Of a DNA stretch of 30,294 nt, positions 1 through 7,588 are shown piece after piece (positions within the stretch are counted from its first letter, which is position 1; every line of letters starts with the position of its first letter). The position numbers and the translations under genes are program-made. The notes below the pieces were generated by a model. That model was not told the DNA's origin, did not search any database, and saw only the letters and a program-made list of their open reading frames with translations. Origin of the DNA: CAZUQH01 sp964622465. Lineage in GTDB: Bacteria; CG03; CAZUQH01. The stretch spans positions 1 to 30,294 of the forward strand of contig CAZUQH010000012.1 in NCBI GenBank assembly GCA_964622465.1. Reading direction: 5' to 3'.

Positions 1-5
1 GGGAT

Positions 6-641
6 ATGTCAAACGTATTGATTAAGAACATTATTACGCTCGTGATTGCGTATCTGATTGGTTCAATCCCATTCGGATGGATTTTTGTGAAGATTGTAAG
101 AGGTCAGGATATCAGAAAAATTGGCTCCGGGAATATTGGCGCTACGAACGTTTCCCGCGTCCTTGGTAAGAAAGGAGCAATTCCCGTATTTCTTCTGGAC
201 TGCCTGAAAGGCATAACAGCCGTACTATTAGCCAGACATCTCTTTTCGGTTTCGGAATTTGTAGTTATCTGTACTGGCCTGGTAGTAATAGCGGGACATT
301 CCTTCCCTTTGTATATTGGTTTTAAAGGAGGGCGTGGCGTATCTACGTCACTTGGCGTAGCTATTGGCCTGGCATGGTTACCTGCAATAATTTCCTTCGC
401 GTGTTTCGGGGTAGTCCTTGGCATAACCAGGTACGTTTCGCTTGGCTCGATTTGTGCCGCAATTGCGTTGCCAGTATCCTGTTGGTTAATGAACGCTGAA
501 CAACCAGTTTTCTGGTTTTCAGTAGCAGTTTGTATATTGCTGATATACGGACATATCCCGAATATGAAACGCCTCGCAGTTGGCACTGAACCAAAAGTCG
601 GACAAAAAACAGTAAACACTGACAGGTCAGATTCTACTTGA
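6..641 (+). CDS. plsY: Glycerol-3-phosphate acyltransferase PlsY
   Basis: Integral inner-membrane enzyme that moves an acyl group from acyl-phosphate to glycerol-3-phosphate, giving lysophosphatidic acid, the first step of phospholipid synthesis. The 211-residue length fits the family. The three PlsY signatures are visible: SGNIGATNVSRVLG near residue 41, GHSFPLYIGFKGGRGVSTS near residue 98, and YVSLGSI near residue 143. Several hydrophobic helices surround them. Only five bases (gggat) precede the ATG in this window, so a full ribosome site cannot be judged. The next gene, gpsA, makes the glycerol-3-phosphate substrate, and plsY-gpsA is a common pair. The stop at 639-641 leaves 32 bases before the preferred gpsA start. 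Confidence 0.96.
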   Translation: MSNVLIKNIITLVIAYLIGSIPFGWIFVKIVRGQDIRKIGSGNIGATNVSRVLGKKGAIPVFLLDCLKGITAVLLARHLFSVSEFVVICTGLVVIAGHSFPLYIGFKGGRGVSTSLGVAIGLAWLPAIISFACFGVVLGITRYVSLGSICAAIALPVSCWLMNAEQPVFWFSVAVCILLIYGHIPNMKRLAVGTEPKVGQKTVNTDRSDST

Positions 642-673
642 CAAATCAGCATTTTATTGATAAAAGGAAATGC

Positions 674-1696
674 ATGATTCGAAGAAAAATATCTATTCTT
701 GGAGCTGGTAGCTGGGGGTTCACTCTCGCAAATCTTCTCTTTGAAAATGGCTCTGAAGTAAAGATTTGGGAATTTGACATGAGCGCGGCCGCTTCACTCA
801 GGGAAACGCGGACTTTTAAATTTCTTCCATGGCTGAGAATCCCGTCACAAATACAAATTACCAGTGACCTCAGTGAAGCAATTAAAAATGCAGATATTAT
901 ACTTTTTGCTGTGCCGTCAAAAGTAACCAGGGAGCTCGCGCGCAAGGTAAATCAAGTAGCAAGTAATTTGCCAGGAATCGTTGTAAGCGCAGTAAAAGGA
1001 TTGGATGTAGAAAGCCAGCAGAGGATGAGCGAAATTATTGAAAGCGAGTTCACGTCGGATTCATCCACTCCGGTCGTGGTCATTTCCGGCCCGTCACATG
1101 CAGAAGAAGTGAGTAGAAAAATTCCTACGTGTATTGTTTCTGCAGGAGCCGATAACAATGCAGCTGAAACCGTACGCGAGATACTGATGAACAAGTATTT
1201 CCGTGTCTATACGACAGATGACGTTATTGGCGTGGAATTTGGCGGAGCACTGAAAAACGTTATTGCAATTGCCGCTGGTATTTGTGACGGATTGAAGTTA
1301 GGTGATAACACAAAAGCGGCATTGGCCAGCCGTGGTCTCGCAGAAATGCGTCGTCTCGGAGTAGCGCTTGGAGCCAGGGATGAAACGTTCTTTGGCTTGA
1401 GTGGACTCGGTGATTTAATTGTTACTTGTATGAGTAAATATTCAAGAAACAGGGCTTTCGGCGAAAAAATCGCTGGCGGTCTATCCATAGAACAAGCAAT
1501 GAATGAAATCGGGATGGTAGTAGAAGGCATATCAACGTGCGAAGCTGCCGAAGCAATGTCTGAGCGTGAATGTGTGGATATGCCTATAACCAGCAAAGTA
1601 TATGAGATTTTATTTCATGGCAAGACCCCTGAGGATGGAATAACGGAATTGATGACACGTCCAGCAAAATCGGAATTGGAAATGGGAAGGAGGTGA
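674..1696 (+). CDS. gpsA: NAD(P)H-dependent glycerol-3-phosphate dehydrogenase GpsA
   Basis: Soluble dehydrogenase that reduces dihydroxyacetone phosphate to sn-glycerol-3-phosphate, the backbone used by PlsY just upstream. I prefer the ATG at 674, with AAAGGA about six bases upstream. It gives a 340-residue protein starting MIRRKISILGAGSWG, so the Rossmann GxGxxG motif lies at the N-terminus as usual. The frame can be extended to a TTG at 638 that overlaps the plsY stop, but that adds 12 residues with no family support. Other signatures are the substrate-binding region GGALKNVIAIAAGICDGL and the SGLGDLIVTC stretch in the C-terminal helical domain. The stop overlaps the strong AAGGAGGT ribosome site of the next gene. 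Confidence 0.95.
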   Translation: MIRRKISILGAGSWGFTLANLLFENGSEVKIWEFDMSAAASLRETRTFKFLPWLRIPSQIQITSDLSEAIKNADIILFAVPSKVTRELARKVNQVASNLPGIVVSAVKGLDVESQQRMSEIIESEFTSDSSTPVVVISGPSHAEEVSRKIPTCIVSAGADNNAAETVREILMNKYFRVYTTDDVIGVEFGGALKNVIAIAAGICDGLKLGDNTKAALASRGLAEMRRLGVALGARDETFFGLSGLGDLIVTCMSKYSRNRAFGEKIAGGLSIEQAMNEIGMVVEGISTCEAAEAMSERECVDMPITSKVYEILFHGKTPEDGITELMTRPAKSELEMGRR

Positions 1697-1702
1697 AGAA
1701 AC

Positions 1703-1960
1703 GTGAATAAAGCAGACCTTGTGGAAGCTGTTGCGAAGGTAACATGCACCAAGAAAGAAGCAGCTAATGCGGTAGATGCTACAATTGGTGCAATCAGAAA
1801 ATCCCTGAAGAAGGGTGACAGGGTTGGTCTTGTTGGTTTTGGTTCTTTCTCCGTCAAGCAGCGTAAAGCGAGAAAGGGCCGTAATCCAAGAACTGGCGAA
1901 ACTATCACCATCAAAGCAAAAAAAGTGGTGCGGTTTTCTCCAGCAAAGGGTTTGGTCTAA
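1703..1960 (+). CDS. HU/IHF-family DNA-binding protein
   Basis: Small histone-like nucleoid protein that bends DNA as a dimer. It starts at GTG 1703, seven bases after a very strong AAGGAGGT site. The 85-residue protein has the N-terminal two-helix dimer region followed by the HU signature GFGSFSVKQRKARKGRNPRTG (beta-arm, residues 46-66) with the conserved RNPRTG tip. HU proteins usually have about 90 residues. This one ends at SPAKGLV and lacks the last few residues of the final helix. It is followed by a MerR-type gene and tRNA-Pro, the arrangement usual for ihfA in many proteobacteria, so it could be an IHF-alpha-like member. HU and IHF cannot be told apart with certainty from sequence here. 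Confidence 0.93.
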   Translation: MNKADLVEAVAKVTCTKKEAANAVDATIGAIRKSLKKGDRVGLVGFGSFSVKQRKARKGRNPRTGETITIKAKKVVRFSPAKGLV

Positions 1961-1988
1961 TTTACATGAAGGATGCGTTCTCCCGGCT

Positions 1989-2345
1989 ATGGATGAAGAA
2001 TCCTTGCAAAAAGCATACCATTCAATTGGCGAAGTCTCACGTATTACAGGGGTAAAACAGCATGTCCTCAGGTATTGGGAATCTGAATTTAAGTTGCTCC
2101 GGCCGAGTAGACGTGAAAGCGGACAACGAAAGTATACCCTTCGTGATATAGAACTGGTAAAGCATATCCGGGAGTTATTATACGAACGGCGTTTGACACT
2201 CGAGGGCGCCAAACAAGAACTCCTTCGCGAAAAGCGGAGCCGGGAGACGCAACCACATCTGGAACTCGAAAAAGAAGGCGCAGCCGTTGGGCTATTGCGT
2301 GAGGTCAAGCAGGTTCTTCTGGAAGTTCTCAAACTACTGGATTAG
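1989..2345 (+). CDS. MerR-type small transcriptional regulator
   Basis: A 118-residue protein with an N-terminal winged helix-turn-helix of the MerR class: YHSIGEVSRITGVKQHVLRYW at residues 10-30, followed by the second helix pair with SGQRKYTLRDIELVKHI. The C-terminus (after about residue 85) is charged and predicted helical, which suggests a short dimerisation coil. No effector domain or metal-binding cysteines are visible, so the inducer is unknown. The start at ATG 1989 is chosen by family alignment. The frame extends to 1815 inside the HU gene, but that part has no homology, and the ribosome site for 1989 is weak. An HU/IHF gene upstream and tRNA-Pro downstream match the conserved ihfA-merR linkage. 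Bacillus GlnR is also MerR-type and precedes glnA, but the sequence looks like the ihfA-linked type. Confidence 0.88.
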   Translation: MDEESLQKAYHSIGEVSRITGVKQHVLRYWESEFKLLRPSRRESGQRKYTLRDIELVKHIRELLYERRLTLEGAKQELLREKRSRETQPHLELEKEGAAVGLLREVKQVLLEVLKLLD

Positions 2346-2378
2346 TGTGTATTTTTCGGGGGCATAGGGGCTACGAAC

Positions 2379-2453
2379 CGGGGCGTAGCGTAATGGTTAG
2401 CGCGCCAGACTGGGGGTCTGGTAGAGGGAGTCCGATTCTCCCCGCCCCGACCA
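2379..2453 (+). tRNA. tRNA-Pro (anticodon GGG), CCA encoded
   Basis: Complete cloverleaf folded by eye. The acceptor stem is CGGGGCG (2379-2385) with CGCCCCG (2443-2449). The anticodon stem is CCAGA/TCTGG with loop CTGGGGG, placing anticodon GGG at 2412-2414. The T arm is GGGAG-TCCGATT-CTCCC. Discriminator A and an encoded CCA follow (2450-2453). It sits 33 bases after the MerR-type gene and about 50 bases before glnA. No clear promoter or T-rich terminator is visible beside it. Confidence 0.96.
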
Positions 2454-2472
2454 GTCAGGTGTACTAAATGCC

Positions 2473-2485
2473 AGGACAATGTCCT
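2473..2485 (+). other. Short inverted repeat in the glnA leader
   Basis: AGGAC-AAT-GTCCT lies between tRNA-Pro and the glnA ribosome site. The 5-bp stem has a 3-base loop and is followed by TAAAATAAAGGAG. It may be a processing or weak stop signal for the tRNA transcript, or chance. The stem is too short to call a terminator, and no T-tract follows. Confidence 0.25.
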
Positions 2486-2506
2486 TAAAATAAAGGAGCG
2501 TGAGTG

Positions 2507-3826
2507 ATGCAAGCCAAAGATATCCTTAACGAGGTTTCGAAACGCGATATAAGATTCGTGCGGTTCTGGTTTACCGATTCGCTTGGCCAGCTGAAAGGGT
2601 TTACTATAACCAGCCGTGAACTGGAGCGTGCTCTAAACGAAGGAATGGGATTTGACGGTTCCTCAATAGAAGGTTTCGCAAGGATATATGAAAGCGACCT
2701 TGTTGCGTTTCCAGATAAAGATACTTTCCAGGTATTACCGTGGACCGGAGACGGGCAATGTACGGCAAGAATGTTTTGTGATATCATTACTCCGGATGGT
2801 TCGCCTTATCCAGGCGATCCGCGATACGTATTGAAGCGAAACCTCGAGAAAGCTCACGCACTTGGTTATGAATATATGGTAGGCCCTGAGTTAGAGTATT
2901 TTTATTTCAAAGATGACACGTCCTGTGAATTACTCGATGAAGGCGGCTACTTTGATTTACTTCCGCTTGACGTAGGGCATAATCTCAGGCAGCGTACCGT
3001 TTCTGCTCTGGAAGCGATGAATATACAGGTGGAGTACAGTCATCATGAGGTCTCGCCAAGTCAGCATGAGATTGACCTCAAGTATTGCGATGCGCTAAAA
3101 ATGGCTGATAACGTTATGACTTACCGTGTTGTAGTAAAGCAAATTGCCAGGGACGACGGACTCTACGCAACGTTTATGCCAAAACCGATATATGGCGTAA
3201 ACGGAAGCGGCATGCACGTCCATCAATCACTTTTTGACGGAAAACGTAACGTATTCTTTGACCAGAAAGATAAGTATAACCTGTCGGATACAGGTAAGCA
3301 TTTTGTTGCAGGGTTACTTGCGCACGTGAAGGAATTTACCGCGGTAACAAACCAATGGGTCAATTCTTATAAGCGGCTTGTAACTGGCTATGAAGCACCT
3401 GTATATATCTGTTGGGGCCAGATGAACCGTTCCGCGCTGGTCCGTGTCCCGCGTTACAAGCCAGGTAAGGAAGATTCCACCCGTATTGAGCTCAGAAACC
3501 CCGATCCTGCTTGCAATCCATATCTTGCTTTTTCGGTAATGCTTGCAAGTGGACTGAAAGGTATCCAGGAAAAACTTCCTCTTTGTCAACCAACCGAACG
3601 CGATGTTTATGGAATGAATGTGAAAGAGAAAGAATCTGCAGGCGTTGATGAACTACCCGGAAGTTTAATAGAAGCCATCCAGTATGCCCAGAAAAGCTCA
3701 ATTGTTCGTGAGGCTCTTGGAGACTACGTATTCTCGAAGTTCATCGAAAATAAAAATATTGAATGGGAAAACTATCGTATCAGGGTCTCGGATTACGAAC
3801 TTAAGACCTATCTTCCCCTATTATAA
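2507..3826 (+). CDS. glnA: Glutamine synthetase type I (GSI-alpha)
   Basis: Cytoplasmic dodecameric enzyme that joins ammonia to glutamate using ATP, the main entry of nitrogen into metabolism. The 439-residue protein starts at ATG 2507, with AAAGGAG eight bases upstream; a GTG codon directly before it is less well spaced. Visible signatures are FDGSSIEGF (residues 49-57), VGPELEYFYF, the ATP-site stretch NGSGMHVHQS, and NRSALVRVP. The C-terminal region around DVYGMNVKEKESAG resembles the Bacillus/archaeal alpha subtype and lacks the NLYDLPPEE-type adenylylation tyrosine segment. Control by GlnE adenylylation is therefore unlikely. Arg59 in EGFARI aligns with Bacillus Arg62, the feedback-inhibition residue. 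No PII gene lies in the window. Confidence 0.97.
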   Translation: MQAKDILNEVSKRDIRFVRFWFTDSLGQLKGFTITSRELERALNEGMGFDGSSIEGFARIYESDLVAFPDKDTFQVLPWTGDGQCTARMFCDIITPDGSPYPGDPRYVLKRNLEKAHALGYEYMVGPELEYFYFKDDTSCELLDEGGYFDLLPLDVGHNLRQRTVSALEAMNIQVEYSHHEVSPSQHEIDLKYCDALKMADNVMTYRVVVKQIARDDGLYATFMPKPIYGVNGSGMHVHQSLFDGKRNVFFDQKDKYNLSDTGKHFVAGLLAHVKEFTAVTNQWVNSYKRLVTGYEAPVYICWGQMNRSALVRVPRYKPGKEDSTRIELRNPDPACNPYLAFSVMLASGLKGIQEKLPLCQPTERDVYGMNVKEKESAGVDELPGSLIEAIQYAQKSSIVREALGDYVFSKFIENKNIEWENYRIRVSDYELKTYLPLL

Positions 3827-3850
3827 CAGTCAGGAGTTTCTTTTTGTTCC

Positions 3851-6508
3851 ATGCCTGGTGACAAACCGCGTTCTCTCTATTTAATTGATGGTAATTCATA
3901 CGTGCACCGGGCATTTCATGCGCTACCGGAATTGACTGATACGCATGGACGGCCTGTTAATGCAGTATATGGGTTTGCCAGAATGCTCATAAAGGTCATT
4001 CGTCAGGAGCGCCCTGACTACCTGGTTGTATGCTTTGACCATCCTGAGCCGACTTTCCGGCATCGAATGTTTCCTGACTATAAAGCGCAGCGTAAAAAAG
4101 CTCCTCCAGAGCTGGTCCAGCAAATTCCAATGGTAGAAGAACTGGTTAAAGAGATGAACATACCTTCGGTAGTGCTTGGTGGTTATGAAGCAGACGACCT
4201 TATCGGCACATTGGCGGTTCGCGCAAAAGAACGGGGAATAAAAGTCGTGATTGTTACAGGAGATAAAGATGCATTGCAGTTGGTAGATGAGAACGTTTCT
4301 GTTCTAAATGAGCCAAAAAATATCAGATTTGATGGCGAGAAAGTAAAAGAGTATTTCGGAGTGACACCTGTGCAATTTGTAGATTTCCTTGCTCTTATGG
4401 GTGACAGTTCAGATAACATCCAGGGCGTGCCTGGTATCGGAGAGAAGACAGCTCGTGTTTTGATAGACAGGTATAAATCGCTTGACGGGATATATGCTGA
4501 CATTGATAATATAACGGGCCATGTCGGAGAACTACTTCGAAAACATAAAACAGACGTTTATCAGGCAAAACAACTTGTTACGATTGTGACCGACGTGCCT
4601 ATTGCATCGTCCATACCAGAATTAAAGCCAGGTCCGCCAGACAAAACAAAACTTCTGGATATGTTGAAAGACCTCGGTTTCAAGACTCTAGTAAGGGAAT
4701 TTCAAAAACCTGAAATACCAGAACCACCTGAACTCCTGCCGATAAAAGATAATACAGAATTTAAAGATGTGCCCCAGCATCTTGCAGCCGGTGGCATCAT
4801 TTACTTTTACTTGCCTGACAGTGACAGGGCAGATAAAAAAACTATTCCAGAGAGAGTATATTTTGGCAGCGATTCCAAACATGTTTGGTTGGTTCGTATT
4901 GGAGACGACACGCTTCTTTCAGAGCCCTGTTTTGTCTCACTGGAGGCCTTCAAAGAGACTATCGCTAAGTTGTTTACATCCCGTGATTTAACAATAATTA
5001 CTAACAACCTCAAGCTCCTGCAAAAGTACATTGTAAGAAGCAACACACGGCAGCAAGCAAAATTATTCGATACAATGCTTGCAACCTGGCTTCTTGATCC
5101 GGATATGAATGATTATGCTACAGTAACAACACTCAAGCATTACACAGGTTGGGCGCAAGAGAGTCCGGTGGGCCATAGAAGGAAAAAAGAAATTACGAGT
5201 CCTGTACAAGAAGCGCGCATTGCAGCTCTGTTTCCAATGTTAAAGGACTGTTTGTTACAGGAGATAGAAACGCGGAAACAAACAGAGCTCCTTTGTAACA
5301 TTGAGATACCACTTGTGAAAGTTCTGGCAGCAATGGAGCTTTCCGGCATAAAAGTTGACCTTGCATATCTAAAACATCTATCAGTAGAATTCGGGCAACA
5401 AATTGAGGATATAAAAAAGCGTATTTACGATTCCTGCGGCCATAAGTTTAACGTAAACTCAAGTCCACAACTAGCAAAAGTACTTTTTGAAGAATTGCAC
5501 CTTGTGCCTGGCAGGCGCACAAAAACCCATCGCTCGACCGCAATGGATGTACTCGAGGAACTTAAAGACGCTCATCCAATTGTCCCGTTAATACTTGAGT
5601 ATCGCGAGATTCAGAAGCTAAAATCTACGTATGTAGACGTTCTTATAAAAATGGCCGACCCTAACAATAGCAGGGTTCACACTTCTTTTAACCAGACAGG
5701 TACCGGAACGGGCCGTCTTTCATCGACCGATCCAAATCTGCAAAATATACCGGTCAGGTCTGTTTTTGGACGGCAAATCAGAAGTGCTTTTATCAGCGAA
5801 AACGGTTGTTTCTTACTTTCTGCAGACTATTCTCAGATTGATTTAAGAGTGCTTGCGCATATCTCTAAAGACAGGGAACTTGGACAAGCATTTACGGCAA
5901 ACGAAGATGTTCATCGCAGGACGGCAGCTCAAATATTTCATGTTTCATACGATAGCGTATCCGAGGAACAGCGAACACACGCAAAGAGAATTAATTTTGG
6001 TATTTCTTATGGGATGTCTCCTTATGGATTGTCCGAAGACCTCGCAATAGACGTGGAGACAGCAAAGGCATATATAGGACAATATTTTCGTCAGTATCCG
6101 GGCGTAAAGAAATATATGGCTGAAATAGTTGCGGACGCGCGACAAAAAGGGTTTGTCGAAACGTTACTCGGCAGGCGCAGGTATGTGCCGGATTTGATGA
6201 GTAAAAATGAGAGAATCAGAAGAGCGGCGGAGCGCGTCGCTATAAATGCGCCTATTCAGGGTAGTTCATCTGATATAATAAAATTGGCGATGCTAAAAAT
6301 TCAGGCGTCTATGGAAGAGCGGAATCTTACATCTCGCATGCTATTGCAGGTTCACGACGAACTACTGTTTGAAGTTCCTGAGAGCGAACTGGAAGACATG
6401 AAAGATATTGTGAAAAGAGAAATGACGAACGCATGTCCATTAAGAGTGCCTTTGGTTGTAAATGTCAAGGAGGGCGATAATTGGGCAAAGTTAAGAGTCG
6501 TGCCGTAA
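3851..6508 (+). CDS. polA: DNA polymerase I with degenerate proofreading domain
   Basis: Repair and Okazaki-maturation polymerase of 885 residues. The N-terminal 5'-nuclease (about 1-290) is intact, with YLIDGNSYVHRAFH, YKAQRK, GYEADDLIGT, VTGDKDALQLVDE and the helix-hairpin-helix GVPGIGEKTA. The middle domain (about 300-480) has the 3'-exonuclease fold remnant FDTMLATWLLDP (from residue 406), but the metal ligands look lost: no DxE at exo motif I, and NLKLL where E. coli has NLKYD. The polymerase core is complete: TGTGRLSSTDPNLQNIP, motif A with D659 in DYSQIDLR, motif B with R708, K712, F716 and Y720, and motif C H835-D836-E837. The ATG at 3851 is the only sensible start, though GGAG is 14 bases away. 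The next gene starts inside its 3' end. Confidence 0.97.
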   Translation: MPGDKPRSLYLIDGNSYVHRAFHALPELTDTHGRPVNAVYGFARMLIKVIRQERPDYLVVCFDHPEPTFRHRMFPDYKAQRKKAPPELVQQIPMVEELVKEMNIPSVVLGGYEADDLIGTLAVRAKERGIKVVIVTGDKDALQLVDENVSVLNEPKNIRFDGEKVKEYFGVTPVQFVDFLALMGDSSDNIQGVPGIGEKTARVLIDRYKSLDGIYADIDNITGHVGELLRKHKTDVYQAKQLVTIVTDVPIASSIPELKPGPPDKTKLLDMLKDLGFKTLVREFQKPEIPEPPELLPIKDNTEFKDVPQHLAAGGIIYFYLPDSDRADKKTIPERVYFGSDSKHVWLVRIGDDTLLSEPCFVSLEAFKETIAKLFTSRDLTIITNNLKLLQKYIVRSNTRQQAKLFDTMLATWLLDPDMNDYATVTTLKHYTGWAQESPVGHRRKKEITSPVQEARIAALFPMLKDCLLQEIETRKQTELLCNIEIPLVKVLAAMELSGIKVDLAYLKHLSVEFGQQIEDIKKRIYDSCGHKFNVNSSPQLAKVLFEELHLVPGRRTKTHRSTAMDVLEELKDAHPIVPLILEYREIQKLKSTYVDVLIKMADPNNSRVHTSFNQTGTGTGRLSSTDPNLQNIPVRSVFGRQIRSAFISENGCFLLSADYSQIDLRVLAHISKDRELGQAFTANEDVHRRTAAQIFHVSYDSVSEEQRTHAKRINFGISYGMSPYGLSEDLAIDVETAKAYIGQYFRQYPGVKKYMAEIVADARQKGFVETLLGRRRYVPDLMSKNERIRRAAERVAINAPIQGSSSDIIKLAMLKIQASMEERNLTSRMLLQVHDELLFEVPESELEDMKDIVKREMTNACPLRVPLVVNVKEGDNWAKLRVVP

Positions 6509-6861
6509 TAATGACTTTATTGGCGGGGCTGATATTTTTGTTTGGTAGCGGATGTAATTCTAACTCGTCCGCAAAAATAGAAACATACTACGTTGTATGG
6601 AAAATCGAGGAAAACTCGGTTTTAGTTCGTGGGCGCATCAGGAATCTCGGCACGAAAACGGCTGATAATCTGGTAGTTGCTGTCTCATGCATGGACAAGC
6701 AGGGGCGTATTCTTAAGACGATGGAAGTGGAACCGAATCGCACGAGACTCGTTCCGCACGATATAACTTCTTTCTGGGTCTCATTTCCTATGGAAGATGA
6801 AGATACGGTAAAACTTGCGCGAGTAAAAGCAGAATGCTACTCTGGGAATCAAAAACCCTAA
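6481..6861 (+). CDS. Small FxLYD-like envelope (lipo)protein, function unknown
   Basis: A 126-residue protein starting at TTG 6481, inside the last codons of polA. AAGGAGGG sits six to seven bases upstream and decides the start. The ATG at 6511 would remove the positive N-terminus and has no ribosome site. The N-terminus is a basic-hydrophobic export signal ending LFGSGC at Cys25, a lipobox-like site but with Gly rather than Leu/Val at position -3, so lipid attachment is uncertain. The rest is one small beta domain: VRGRIRNLGTKTADNLVVAV, then a polar turn, then a strand ending FWVSFP. This matches the FxLYD-type fold found in many secreted proteins. The overlap with polA suggests translational coupling, but no functional link is obvious. 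Confidence 0.8.
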   Translation: MGKVKSRAVIMTLLAGLIFLFGSGCNSNSSAKIETYYVVWKIEENSVLVRGRIRNLGTKTADNLVVAVSCMDKQGRILKTMEVEPNRTRLVPHDITSFWVSFPMEDEDTVKLARVKAECYSGNQKP

Positions 6862-6866
6862 GCGGT

Positions 6867-6889
6867 TGTAACACGGATATTTTGTTACA
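6867..6889. promoter_or_regulatory. Inverted repeat TGTAACA-N9-TGTTACA upstream of coaE
   Basis: A perfect 7-bp inverted repeat (6867-6873 and 6883-6889) with a 9-base spacer lies in the 40-base gap between the FxLYD-like gene and coaE, directly before the coaE ribosome site GAGG. The half-sites are about 1.5 turns apart. It could be an operator for a dimeric regulator or a short RNA hairpin affecting coaE translation. No T-tract follows, so it is not a standard terminator. Confidence 0.4.
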
Positions 6890-6901
6890 CTGAGGTAGAG
6901 T

Positions 6902-7510
6902 TTGTTTGTTGCTATTACAGGTGGTCCAGGAACAGGTAAATCGGTTATAGCGAAAGAATTTGCCAGACAGGGCGCAATAGTGATAGATGCTGACCGCACA
7001 GCGCACCGGTTATTGTGGCGTGGAACACCAACAGCAAGCGCAATTATCAGAGAGTTTGGGAATAAGATAACCGGAAGCAAAGGAGAAATTAACCGGCATA
7101 AACTAGCTGCGGTTGTTTTTTCTGACAACGCGTCGTTAAAAACGCTTAACCGGATTGTACACCCGGTACTCGTTGCACGTATCAAAAGCAAAATCGAATC
7201 TTTTCGTTACTCGAAAAAGATAATCGTTCTTGACATTGCGCTCCTTTTTGAGATTGGACTTGACAGAGACGTAGATTTTATAGTAACAGCAGATGTGCCG
7301 GTTAAAACGCAGAGAGAGCGTTTGAAGATGGAGTCAGGGCTTACCAATAGACGGATTGACGTTTTGATAAAATCACAACTCGCTCAAGAACTGAAGAAGG
7401 ACAGGGCTGATTTTGTCATTTCAGGTTGTTTATCAGCCAAAAAATTGCAGGTACAAGTTGGAGATATAATAAAAAAGGTGAAGAAGCAGCTGTCATTGCG
7501 AGGAGCGTAG
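6902..7510 (+). CDS. coaE: Dephospho-CoA kinase CoaE
   Basis: Last step of coenzyme A synthesis: ATP-dependent phosphorylation of the ribose 3'-hydroxyl of dephospho-CoA. The 202-residue protein starts at TTG 6902, six bases after GAGG, so the P-loop GGPGTGKS lies at residues 7-14 as expected. Further family signs are DADRTAHRLL, VHPVLVARI, and VLDIALLFEIGLDRDVDFIV, where the lid and CoA-binding segment begin. The last six residues (LSLRGA) and the TAG stop come from the palindromic repeat at 7488-7578, so the native C-terminus has been replaced. CoaE tolerates C-terminal variation, so function is probably kept. Confidence 0.94.
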   Translation: MFVAITGGPGTGKSVIAKEFARQGAIVIDADRTAHRLLWRGTPTASAIIREFGNKITGSKGEINRHKLAAVVFSDNASLKTLNRIVHPVLVARIKSKIESFRYSKKIIVLDIALLFEIGLDRDVDFIVTADVPVKTQRERLKMESGLTNRRIDVLIKSQLAQELKKDRADFVISGCLSAKKLQVQVGDIIKKVKKQLSLRGA

Positions 7511-7578
7511 CGACGAAGCAATCCCGTTACAGCAATGGGATTGCTTCGGCCAGCAAAGCTGGCCTCGCAATGACAGCT
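7488..7578. repeat. Palindromic repeat, copy 1 (cruciform-type, full length)
   Basis: A 91-base imperfect palindrome. The outer arms are a perfect 16-bp match (7488-7503 with 7563-7578, core TGTCATTGCGAGG). An inner 12-bp stem, CGAAGCAATCCC with its complement, lies at 7514-7525 and 7537-7548. A side hairpin GGCCAGC-AAA-GCTGGCC lies at 7548-7564. The wording (attgcgaggagc...cgaagcaatc) is that of a small, widely dispersed non-coding repeat I recall from many uncultured and environmental genomes. It encodes the coaE C-terminus and stop and ends 10 bases before the next start codon. As RNA it would fold strongly between coaE and the downstream gene. Confidence 0.85.
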
Positions 7579-7588
7579 ATGGTTTATC

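Noticed and set aside
1..20. Similarity of gggatatgtcaaac at the plsY start to the 15-bp duplication at 28991
   Set aside because: Short and imperfect; explained by a GGGA site and ATG-TCA start, with no palindromic repeat nearby.
1610..2332. Minus-strand open frame of 240 codons across the gpsA end, HU and MerR genes
   Set aside because: It covers three recognisable genes on the other strand, and its Ser/Arg/Cys-rich translation has no fold signature.
2454..2506. Riboswitch or glutamine RNA motif before glnA
   Set aside because: Only about 50 bases are available, with a 5-bp hairpin and no recognisable aptamer core.
7488..7578. CRISPR or attachment-site reading of the palindromic repeat
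   Set aside because: Single palindromic unit with no regular spacers, integrase or cas gene; the three copies are far apart and of different structure.
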